Below are positions 1 to 7,163 of a DNA stretch of 64,000 bases, one piece after another; position 1 is the first letter of the stretch, and each line of letters begins with the position of its first letter. The notes beneath the pieces were generated by a model that was given only the letters and a program-made list of their open reading frames with translations, had not been told where the DNA came from and ran no database searches. A program made the position numbers and the translations under genes. The stretch covers positions 10,546 to 74,545 of the forward strand of contig CAYVOX010000001.1 of NCBI GenBank assembly GCA_964453035.1. The letters are read 5' to 3'. Source of the stretch: CAYVOX01 sp964453035 (GTDB lineage Bacteria > Chloroflexota > Anaerolineae > Anaerolineales > Anaerolineaceae).

Positions 1-2
1 TT

Positions 3-146
3 TGCGGACAGGGCTTCATGCTCGGTCCCGGCATGGCAGAATTGCTCGTCCGGCTTCTGCAAAACAACCTCACCTCTTCCGACCAGGAGATTTTAGCCGC
101 CCTTTCGCCCACCCGCTCTTTTGCCAATAAGGAAATGCTTAAGTAA
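3..146 (+). CDS. C-terminus of a DAO-family FAD-dependent oxidoreductase (partial)
   Basis: The first 144 bases are an open frame ending in TAA, truncated by the window edge. The visible tail has the pattern G-F-M-L-G-P-G-M-A-E-L-L, which is the usual C-terminal signature of glycine/D-amino-acid oxidase (DAO) proteins, where this segment closes the FAD site. About 47 residues are visible, so substrate cannot be judged. The identification rests on this one motif; a related flavin dehydrogenase is possible. Confidence 0.55.
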   Translation, partial: CGQGFMLGPGMAELLVRLLQNNLTSSDQEILAALSPTRSFANKEMLK

Positions 147-308
147 GCCCTGTTTGACCTTTACCAGTCGCTGCCTGGCTGACTTACCCAATGCAACCTG
201 ATTGAATTAATCAGCTGTTTTGTGGCACAAAAACTTTTCCCGAATTAACACCCTTCTCCTCCTCCGACAGGAACCAGAAGGACGCCAAACCAATCTAAGG
301 AGTTTAGA

Positions 309-1418
309 ATGCCATCCGGAACCACTTATTACCTCCCAGTTGATCTCCTGCAGTCCTTCATGCGGGAAGTATTCATCAAAGCAGGTGTCTCTGCAGAAGA
401 TGCAACCGTCTGCTCTGAAGTGCTCATCACCTCAGACTTGCGAGGCATCGAATCTCACGGCATTGGCCGCCTCAAAATGTATATTGACCGTATCCGCACT
501 GGCCAGATTAATGCCAAATCCCAGTTTGAGATTGTTCGCGAAGGTCCCACCACCGCTCTCATTGACGGTCATTACAGTATGGGCATGGTCATAGCCACAA
601 AAGCCATGCAGATGGCTATTGATAAGGCCCGCGCGTATGGCATGGGTTCAGTGGCCGTTCGCAACTCCACTCACTTCGGCATTGACGGCTACTACCCCCT
701 CATGGCAATCCGCCAGGGCATGGTCGGTATGAGCTTCACCAACGCCCGCCCTTCCATCTCGCCCACCTTTGGCGTCCAGCCCATGCTCGGCACCAACCCC
801 ATCGCTTTCGGCTGTCCCACCGATGAGGAATGCCCCTACCTCTTTGACGCCGCCACCTCCATCACCCAGCGCGGAAAATTTGAGGTGCTGCAGCGCGCTG
901 AAAAACCCGGTAATCCCGGTTGGGTCACCGACCAGAACGGCAATGGTCTTACCGATGCCTCCGCTGTCATCGCCGGTCTCGGCAAGGATACGGTTGCCCT
1001 GCTTCCCCTCGGCGGCGCAGGCGAGGATTTAGGCGGGCACAAAGGCTACGGTCTGGCTGTCATGGTCGAGATCCTTTCCTCCTCCATGCAGATGGGAGCC
1101 TTCATGCACGGTCTTCTGGGTCATGATAAAGATCATAAGCCCATCCCCTTCATGGTGGGGCACTTCTTCATGGCGATAAACATCGAGAGCTTCGTCAGCC
1201 TCGACGAGTTCAAGCACAACACTGGTGAGATTCTGCGCGAATTACGCGCCTCACGCAAAGCGCCCGGGCAACCGCGCATCTACACAGCCAACGAGAAAGA
1301 ATTCGAAATGGAAAAACGCGTCCGCCAGAACGGCGTGCCAGTCATCCCCAACCTGCAGAAAGATATCATCGCCCTGCGCGAAATGCTCGATATTCGAAAC
1401 TACGACTTCCCCTTCTAA
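309..1418 (+). CDS. Malate/L-lactate/ureidoglycolate dehydrogenase family (Ldh2) oxidoreductase
   Basis: A 369-residue protein of the Ldh_2 family, NAD(P)-dependent dehydrogenases acting on 2-hydroxyacids. Visible family signatures are S-H-G near residue 50, N-S-T-H-F-G with the probable catalytic His122, L-G-T-N-P-I-A-F, and the late G-G-H-K-G-Y-G-L segment. The length is normal for the family. A taaggag ribosome-binding site lies 7-8 bases before the ATG. Substrate cannot be read from sequence. Ureidoglycolate dehydrogenase (AllD) belongs to this family, which is worth noting given the nucleobase genes 20 kb away, but malate, lactate or sulfolactate are equally possible. Its neighbour upstream is a flavin oxidoreductase. 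Confidence 0.85.
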   Translation: MPSGTTYYLPVDLLQSFMREVFIKAGVSAEDATVCSEVLITSDLRGIESHGIGRLKMYIDRIRTGQINAKSQFEIVREGPTTALIDGHYSMGMVIATKAMQMAIDKARAYGMGSVAVRNSTHFGIDGYYPLMAIRQGMVGMSFTNARPSISPTFGVQPMLGTNPIAFGCPTDEECPYLFDAATSITQRGKFEVLQRAEKPGNPGWVTDQNGNGLTDASAVIAGLGKDTVALLPLGGAGEDLGGHKGYGLAVMVEILSSSMQMGAFMHGLLGHDKDHKPIPFMVGHFFMAINIESFVSLDEFKHNTGEILRELRASRKAPGQPRIYTANEKEFEMEKRVRQNGVPVIPNLQKDIIALREMLDIRNYDFPF

Positions 1419-1460
1419 ATTACTATTCCAGAGTATTTCAGAGCACTAAAAAACAATAAA

Positions 1461-1520
1461 CCAGCCTCTCTCCCCTCACTCAACGAGAACCTTGCGAGTC
1501 AGGGAGCGAGGCTGGAAAAA
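1461..1520 (+). terminator. Stem-loop downstream of the Ldh2 gene
   Basis: Bases 1461-1475 and 1501-1515 pair over about 13 of 15 positions, with ccagcctc and gaggctgg at the base of the stem. A large loop contains a second short helix. The stem is followed by aaaaattt, not a clean T-run, so it may act as a terminator or as an mRNA 3' end. Confidence 0.4.
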
Positions 1521-1668
1521 TTTCTCTGCCTTCGCTCAAGAATTGGCTCGAAAAGCGGGCCGAGTTCCCATCTCCCCACATCTCTTTTTGGCTAATTTTT
1601 ATCCCCTTCTGCTTAATCTATGGTAAAAATGGGTACAATGTCTCCACGCCCACCCAGGAATTTAAACC

Positions 1669-2340
1669 ATGCCCATTAAAGCCCTCATTTTTGACTTTGA
1701 CGGCCTCATCCTCGATACCGAAACGCCCGAATACCATATTCTTCAAGAACTGTTCCAACCCTACGGTCTGCGCCTGCCCATTGAAGAATGGGCTAAAGCC
1801 CTCGGCGCCTCCCCCGGAGCGTTTGACCCCTTTGCCTACCTCGCCGCGCAGACTCCACTCCCCGTTGATCAGCCAGCGCTGAGAAAAATCTTTCTCGAGC
1901 GTTCCCTTGCGCTCATTGATGAACAACCGCCTCTGCCCGGTGTCCTTGCCCTTCTCAATCGCGCCGAACAGCTCCATCTCCACCTGGCGGTCGCATCTTC
2001 CTCCCCCACCGATTGGGTTCACCGCCACCTCAAACGTCTCGGGTTGTTCCAGCGCTTTGCATCCATCCTCACCCGCGACGACGTCACCCATGCCAAACCG
2101 CACCCCCAGCTCTACCTGCGCACACTTGAAGTGTTCAATCTGCAACCTCACGAGGCAATCGTCTTCGAAGATTCTCCCAACGGCATCACCGCCGCCCGGG
2201 CTGCCGGCATCTTTTGCGTCGGCGTACCCAACCACGTCACACGCCTGCTCGATACCTCTCACGCCAGCCTCACCTTGCCTTCACTGGCTGCTCTCACCCT
2301 CGACGAACTCATTCGCAACGTTGAAACCAAGGAGGGATGA
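1669..2340 (+). CDS. HAD-superfamily phosphatase/phosphomutase (beta-phosphoglucomutase-like)
   Basis: A 223-residue subfamily IA HAD hydrolase. Motif I is F-D-F-D-G with Asp9 and Asp11, motif II is A-S-S-S, motif III carries the Lys of A-K-P-H-P, and motif IV is F-E-D-S-P-N-G. This set is typical of sugar-phosphate phosphatases and beta-phosphoglucomutases. The gene stops one base before the start of a GH1 beta-glucosidase, so the two are almost certainly co-translated. A role on the sugar phosphate produced after glycoside hydrolysis is plausible. The phosphomutase and phosphatase activities cannot be separated by eye. Confidence 0.85.
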   Translation: MPIKALIFDFDGLILDTETPEYHILQELFQPYGLRLPIEEWAKALGASPGAFDPFAYLAAQTPLPVDQPALRKIFLERSLALIDEQPPLPGVLALLNRAEQLHLHLAVASSSPTDWVHRHLKRLGLFQRFASILTRDDVTHAKPHPQLYLRTLEVFNLQPHEAIVFEDSPNGITAARAAGIFCVGVPNHVTRLLDTSHASLTLPSLAALTLDELIRNVETKEG

Positions 2341-2341
2341 C

Positions 2342-3715
2342 ATGTCCCAATTTGTTAAGTTCCCAACCAACTTCATGTGGGGCGCAGCTACCTCTGCCTA
2401 TCAAATCGAAGGCGCCTGGGATCAAGACGGGAAAGGTCCGTCAATCTGGGATACCTTCGTCCACCAACCCGGGCACGTCTATCACAACCAGACTGGCGAC
2501 ACCGCTGCCGACCATTACCACCTTTGGCCGCAGGATATTGACCTGATGAAGGCATTGGGTCTTAAAACCTATCGCTTCTCCACCGCCTGGAGCCGCATCT
2601 TTCCCACCGGGCGCGCTACTGTTAACCAGTCTGGCATAGATTTCTACAACCGCCTGGTAGATGGCCTTCTCCAGGCTGGCATCCAGCCGTTTCTCACCCT
2701 GCACCATTACGACCTGCCCCAGTCTCTCCAGCAGGAGGGTGGCTGGGCTAACCGCGCCACCGCGCAGGCCTTTGCCGACTATGCCGGTTTTATGAGCCAG
2801 AAGCTCTCAGACCGCGTCACCATCTGGACCACCATCAACGAGCCCCTCGTACTCACCGCCAACGGTCACCTCCTCGGTGAACATGCGCCAGGCGAACGGG
2901 ATATTCAAACCGCGGTCTCCGTTGCCTACAATCTGCTCCTGGCTCACGGCCTTGCCATTCAATCCATTCGCGCCAATGCTGCCCGCCCTCTCCGTCTCGG
3001 AGCGGTCCTCAATCATACTCCCGTCCACCCCGCTTCTGATTCGCAGGAAGACCTGCTCGCCGCTCAGCGGGCTGATGCCATCCTTAACCGCTCCATGCTC
3101 GACCCTATCTTCAAAGCCACCTTCCCCTCTGACCTGCTCGACCTCATCGCTCTCCTCCTGCCCCCCAGCTTCGATGATGATCTTAAAATCGCTGCCCAGC
3201 CTCTTGAATTTCTCGGCATCAACTATTACACCCGTGCTGTCATCCGTAACGAGCCCGGTATTCCCTTTGTGGAATTTTCCGAGATTCGCCCGTCCGGCAC
3301 CCCTTACTCCATGATGTGGGAGATTTATCCGCCCGGTATCTACGAAATTATCACTAGGATCTGGACCGATTACCACCCCGCTGAGATTATCGTCAGTGAA
3401 AACGGTATGCCCCTGGCCGATGATGTTGACCTGGATGGTCAGGTGCGTGACCCGCGCCGCATCCAGTACCTGCAGGATCACCTCATCCAGGTCCACCGCG
3501 CCATCTCCGAAGGCGTTCCCGTTACTGGCTACCTGGTTTGGTCCCTCATCGATAACTTCGAATGGCATCTTGGCTATCGTATGCGCTACGGCCTCGCCCA
3601 CGTCGATTTTGACACCCAGAAACGCACGATTAAATCCTCAGGGCACTGGTTCAGGCAAGTCATCACCCAGAACGGATTTATACCCCGGCCTTATTACCTC
3701 GAATCCGGCCTCTAA
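2342..3715 (+). CDS. GH1 family beta-glucosidase
   Basis: A 457-residue glycoside hydrolase family 1 protein of full length. It hydrolyses beta-linked glucosides or galactosides with retention. The acid/base catalyst is Glu167 in T-I-N-E-P and the nucleophile is Glu353 in S-E-N-G. The N-terminus has the family pattern F-x-W-G-A-A-T-S-A-Y-Q-I-E-G, and W-S-L-I-D-N-F-E-W lies near the C-terminus. No signal peptide is seen, so it acts in the cytoplasm on imported oligosaccharides. The frame is open far upstream, but ATG 2342 is chosen because the family N-terminus begins there, gaggga lies just before it, and the earlier part overlaps the HAD gene. Confidence 0.95.
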   Translation: MSQFVKFPTNFMWGAATSAYQIEGAWDQDGKGPSIWDTFVHQPGHVYHNQTGDTAADHYHLWPQDIDLMKALGLKTYRFSTAWSRIFPTGRATVNQSGIDFYNRLVDGLLQAGIQPFLTLHHYDLPQSLQQEGGWANRATAQAFADYAGFMSQKLSDRVTIWTTINEPLVLTANGHLLGEHAPGERDIQTAVSVAYNLLLAHGLAIQSIRANAARPLRLGAVLNHTPVHPASDSQEDLLAAQRADAILNRSMLDPIFKATFPSDLLDLIALLLPPSFDDDLKIAAQPLEFLGINYYTRAVIRNEPGIPFVEFSEIRPSGTPYSMMWEIYPPGIYEIITRIWTDYHPAEIIVSENGMPLADDVDLDGQVRDPRRIQYLQDHLIQVHRAISEGVPVTGYLVWSLIDNFEWHLGYRMRYGLAHVDFDTQKRTIKSSGHWFRQVITQNGFIPRPYYLESGL

Positions 3716-3975
3716 TCTGGCCTGAAATATCGGAGAGTAATTTTTTGTCTCTCACGGCTACGCGCAATCAATCGCTGAGCCATAATCCCCTTATCCTCAT
3801 AAAGCAACTCCTTACCTGGTCATCATGAGCAAGCCTGCTTTCTGACGGGAATGACATTATCGATTCACCTTAATGTCTGGCAGCCAAAAAAGATCGTCTT
3901 CTTGAACCCGTGGCATATTCACTTCCTTTTCTAAATAAATTTAGCGAATCCCATATTTGCCATTCACCCACGATT
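3716..3975. other. Gene-free stretch upstream of the merR-type gene
   Basis: This AT-richer intergenic segment separates the beta-glucosidase gene from the regulator. I see no convincing ORF, tRNA or strong terminator in it. A weak gagag/ctctc repeat flanks a T-rich loop near 3732-3758 and could form a poor hairpin. The regulatory repeats begin at 3976 and are listed separately. Confidence 0.5.
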
Positions 3976-4019
3976 AACTTGACAGTATAACTTGACAGTG
4001 CTATAATTACTGTAAAGTT
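3976..4019 (+). promoter_or_regulatory. Consensus promoter embedded in three copies of an 11-bp operator-like repeat
   Basis: TTGACA at 3979-3984 and TATAAT at 4002-4007 are separated by exactly 17 bases, a perfect sigma-70 consensus. The element aacttgacagt occurs at 3976-3986 and again at 3989-3999, and in inverted form (actgtaaagtt, one mismatch) at 4009-4019. The outer direct copy contains the -35 hexamer, the middle copy carries a second TTGACA, and the inverted copy lies just past the -10. This fits autoregulation by the MerR-type gene that starts at 4032. Confidence 0.8.
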
Positions 4020-4031
4020 AGGAAATCACCT

Positions 4032-4490
4032 ATGTCAAACGCCACCTACTCCATTCAAGAGTTATCCGATCAATCCGGCCTCCCTCGCCGTACAATTCAC
4101 TTCTATATCCAGCAGGGCATCCTACCACCTCCTGCAGGTGCGGGCCTCGCAGCCACCTACGATGAAAATCACCTCACCCGACTGCGCCTTGTGCCCCTTC
4201 TGCGCCAGCAAGGCCTGCGCCTGGATGCCATTCGTCTGCGCCTCAACCAGCTTCCACCGGTTGAACTTCCCTCTCTACTTCAGAACCTTTCTGCTGGGCC
4301 CGCGCAGCCGGCTCTTTCTCCCCATCCCGCGCACAGGCTTCCTCCTTCTCAACCCTGCCTGCGCTATGCCCTTCCAGCTGGCATCCAGCTCATCGCCCCT
4401 GCCGATCTTACACCTGCCAACCTGACCCGCCTCGAGCAGCTTCTACACGCTGCCCGGCAGATCTTCAACAACGAGAACCAAAATAACTAA
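4032..4490 (+). CDS. MerR-family transcriptional regulator
   Basis: A 152-residue protein. The N-terminal 75 residues form a MerR-type winged helix: Y-S-I-Q-E-L-S-D-Q-S-G-L-P-R-R-T-I-H-F-Y recognition region, wing, and a second helix with L-L-R-Q-Q-G-L-R-L-D-A-I. The rest is Pro/Ala-rich with no conserved Cys pair, so it is not an obvious metal sensor. It ends 16 bases before a VIT/VWA gene and probably controls that gene together with itself through the repeats at 3976-4019. The ligand is unknown. RBS-like tagga lies 11 bases before the ATG. Confidence 0.85.
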   Translation: MSNATYSIQELSDQSGLPRRTIHFYIQQGILPPPAGAGLAATYDENHLTRLRLVPLLRQQGLRLDAIRLRLNQLPPVELPSLLQNLSAGPAQPALSPHPAHRLPPSQPCLRYALPAGIQLIAPADLTPANLTRLEQLLHAARQIFNNENQNN

Positions 4491-4506
4491 CCAAAGGAGT
4501 CTTCTC

Positions 4507-7050
4507 ATGCCGCGCGTCAAACCACAACCCGCCCTGCCTCAAGAAATCCCATTTGGGATGATCATCATCCCCTCACAGCCTGCCTCCCCACTCCCCCTTG
4601 AAAAAACCACCATCACCGGGCAGATTACCGGTCCGCTTGCATCCATTGCCATCACCCAGGCTTTCACCAATCCCCTCACCAAACCCCTCGAGCTGGAATA
4701 CCTCTTTCCAATTCCCCATAAAGCCTCCGTCACTGATTTTGAAATCCGCATAGCCGACCGCATTATCCGTGGTGACTTGCGCGAAGTTGAACAGGCGCGT
4801 CAGGCTTATGAAAAAGCCATCTCGAATGGTCAACAGGCAGCGCTCCTCGAAGAACGCCGTCCCAACCTCTTTGCCGTTCGCCTGGCTAATATCCGCCCTG
4901 CTGAACCCATCCTCGCTTCAATCCGCTACCAGGAGTCGCTAAACTACCGCGAAGGCGAATACGAACTGGTCATCCCCATGGGTCTCACGCCGAAGTTCAC
5001 TTCCCCCGACCACCCGCAAGAAAGCACAGGCGTCACAGCCCCCGTTGCCCTGCCCGGTGAAAAAATCGGCCCGGTCGAAATATCCATTGGTGTGGATGCT
5101 GGCGTTTCCCTGGCAGATCCCACCAGCCCCAGCCACAGGCTCAGCATCACCCGACTCGATGAGCGCCGGCTGAATCTTTCCCTATCTCAGCCCTACATTC
5201 CCGATCACGACTTCGTCCTCCGGCTGCCTGTAGCCCAATCCGCTCTCAAACTGGCTTCATACTGCTCTCCGCACGCTGCCGGCGACGTTTTCCTCGCTAC
5301 ATTGCTTCCGCCCGCTCTGCTAGAGTCTGCTGCCGCTCCATCCCCCCGCGAGTTCATTTTCGTGCTCGACCGTTCCGGTTCCATGTCCGGTGAACCCATC
5401 TCCCAGGCGCGCAACGCCCTCCGCGCCTGCCTCCGCACCCTCAACCTCACCGATACCTTCGCCATCCTCCTTTTTGACAACGATTTGGAATGGTTCAAGC
5501 CTGCCTCCTCGCCGGTAACCCAGGCCAATATTGATGCCGCCGATCAATTCTTAGCCGGAGTAGAAGGCCGTGGAGGAACCGAAATCATCCCCGCCATTCA
5601 GGCGTCCCTCGCCATCCCTCGCGATGTGGAACGCACCCGCTTTGTCGTCTTCCTCACCGATGGTGCCGTCTCCGCGGATGAGCGCGCCATTTCCGAAGTC
5701 CGCCGCAGATTAGGAGATGCACGCTTCTTCACCTTTGGCATCGGTCCATCCGTCAACCGCGCCTTGCTACAAAAATTAGCATCCATCGGACGCGGTACGT
5801 GCGAGTTTCTCCAGCTCAGAGAGGATATCGAAGGCGCTATCATGCGTTTTCAGGATCGCGTCTCCTTCCCCGTCCTGACCAACCTAAAAGTCGAGTACCG
5901 CCACGCAAAATTCTGGGATACCTATCCCTCCATCCTGCCAGATGTCTATTCCGGCACCCCCTTGCAACTGGTCGGACGCATCCAACCCACCTCCGGTAAG
6001 ACGCCGCGAATCATCCTGCGCGGTGTACGTCAGGGTCAACCTGTTGAAATGGCAGCCGACCTCGTCCCCCTCTCCGCGCCAGAACCAGCCGTGCTGCGCG
6101 CCTGGGCTAAAGCCCGCATTGACGATCTCGAAGAACAGGCCGAATCGATGGGAAAACCTTTTCACCAGATAAGAGATGAAATCATCGGCCTGGCCCTTGA
6201 GCACCGCCTCGTCACCCGTTTCACAGCATTTGTGGCAATCGATTCAGCCCAGGTTAATCCGGATGGCAAACCCATGCTGCTCATGGTCTCTCAGCCCCTG
6301 CCAGAAGGCCTTGATCCTTCCGGGTTTGGTATTGCGCCTCCCATCCAGTATGCATCAATGTCGATGCCAATTCCTTCTGCCCCGGTTCGCTACATGAAAA
6401 TGCGGCACCTCGCTGAACAATCCGACGACGCTTTCATTTCCGCTGATAGCTTGATGGCCTCAGACGTCCCGTCCTTCCTTCGTGTTGGTGCCAGAGGATC
6501 CGCCGCACGGCCTTCAATGCCTCCTGCTCAACCTGAGCTCTTACCAGTCGACCAGTCCGATCCGGAATCGACATTACGCTGGTTGGCTCGCACCCAGAAC
6601 CTGGACGGTTCCTGGCCTGCCGGTGCCGAATTCACTGCGCTTGCCCTGCTTTTCATGGTACGCAACGGCTGCACCCATAGCCTGGGGCATTACCGCACGC
6701 AGGTTAAACGGGCAGCCCACTGGCTGGGCAACACAGACCTGCTCGATTTTCCGGCCTTCCTGGCAGCCCTGGCCCTGCATGAACTGGCTTCACGTACCAA
6801 TCTCTACGAGCACCTCAGCATGGTCAGTCACAAGGTTTACAGCCTTCCAAAGCCATCAACTCCTTCTCAAGAAGCCGCCCTGGCGCTGGTGAAATCACAA
6901 AAGTTGCCGGTCGCGCTGCCTGCTTCCATCGCCAGCCTGGACGACCTGCGCCTGGCTCGCCTGTGCGGTTCGACCATGGATTGCCCCGCTGCTTTGCTTT
7001 CCAGGCCAGATGCCGATTTAGCCCGTCTCTGGTCAGCCCTGCCCGTCTGA
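4507..7050 (+). CDS. VIT domain and von Willebrand factor A domain protein
   Basis: An 847-residue protein. Residues about 10-140 are a VIT domain (I-T-G-P-L-A-S-I-A-I-T-Q-A-F-x-N and the E-Q-A-R-Q-A-Y-E-K-A segment). Residues about 280-450 are a VWA domain with an intact MIDAS start D288-R-S-G-S. The remaining 400 residues include a linker and a C-terminal helical region with no family I recognise. No signal peptide or membrane segment is evident, unlike many VIT/VWA proteins that are exported. VIT/VWA proteins bind partners in a metal-dependent way, but their bacterial roles are mostly unknown. A caaaggag RBS precedes the ATG, and the gene follows the merR-type gene by 16 bases. Confidence 0.88.
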   Translation: MPRVKPQPALPQEIPFGMIIIPSQPASPLPLEKTTITGQITGPLASIAITQAFTNPLTKPLELEYLFPIPHKASVTDFEIRIADRIIRGDLREVEQARQAYEKAISNGQQAALLEERRPNLFAVRLANIRPAEPILASIRYQESLNYREGEYELVIPMGLTPKFTSPDHPQESTGVTAPVALPGEKIGPVEISIGVDAGVSLADPTSPSHRLSITRLDERRLNLSLSQPYIPDHDFVLRLPVAQSALKLASYCSPHAAGDVFLATLLPPALLESAAAPSPREFIFVLDRSGSMSGEPISQARNALRACLRTLNLTDTFAILLFDNDLEWFKPASSPVTQANIDAADQFLAGVEGRGGTEIIPAIQASLAIPRDVERTRFVVFLTDGAVSADERAISEVRRRLGDARFFTFGIGPSVNRALLQKLASIGRGTCEFLQLREDIEGAIMRFQDRVSFPVLTNLKVEYRHAKFWDTYPSILPDVYSGTPLQLVGRIQPTSGKTPRIILRGVRQGQPVEMAADLVPLSAPEPAVLRAWAKARIDDLEEQAESMGKPFHQIRDEIIGLALEHRLVTRFTAFVAIDSAQVNPDGKPMLLMVSQPLPEGLDPSGFGIAPPIQYASMSMPIPSAPVRYMKMRHLAEQSDDAFISADSLMASDVPSFLRVGARGSAARPSMPPAQPELLPVDQSDPESTLRWLARTQNLDGSWPAGAEFTALALLFMVRNGCTHSLGHYRTQVKRAAHWLGNTDLLDFPAFLAALALHELASRTNLYEHLSMVSHKVYSLPKPSTPSQEAALALVKSQKLPVALPASIASLDDLRLARLCGSTMDCPAALLSRPDADLARLWSALPV

Positions 7051-7068
7051 TTTGCCGGTCTCCCTTCT

Positions 7069-7102
7069 CACCCTCTGCCTGTTCCTGGCAGGGGGTGTTT
7101 TT
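7069..7102 (+). terminator. Rho-independent terminator after the VIT/VWA gene
   Basis: caccctctgcc (7069-7079) pairs with ggcagggggtg (7087-7097), 11 base pairs including one G-U, with a 7-base loop. Five Ts follow at 7098-7102. The structure lies 18 bases after the VIT/VWA stop codon. Confidence 0.85.
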
Positions 7103-7126
7103 GCTATAACTCTTAGCCCATTCCCC

Positions 7127-7163
7127 TTGTGCCTGCCTGCCAGGCAAGGGTATACTAGGGAAC
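7127..7163 (+). promoter_or_regulatory. Probable promoter of the RelA/SpoT gene with a very short or absent leader
   Basis: TATACT at 7151-7156 is preceded, 18 bases upstream, by TTGTGC at 7127-7132. The ATG is at 7164, so the normal start distance places transcription at about 7163-7164. No ribosome-binding site separates the -10 box from the ATG. The simplest reading is a leaderless transcript. Confidence 0.55.

Noticed and set aside
1907..2341. Upstream extension of the beta-glucosidase frame
   Set aside because: It lies inside the HAD gene in another frame and adds no GH1 residues; the family N-terminus begins at 2342.
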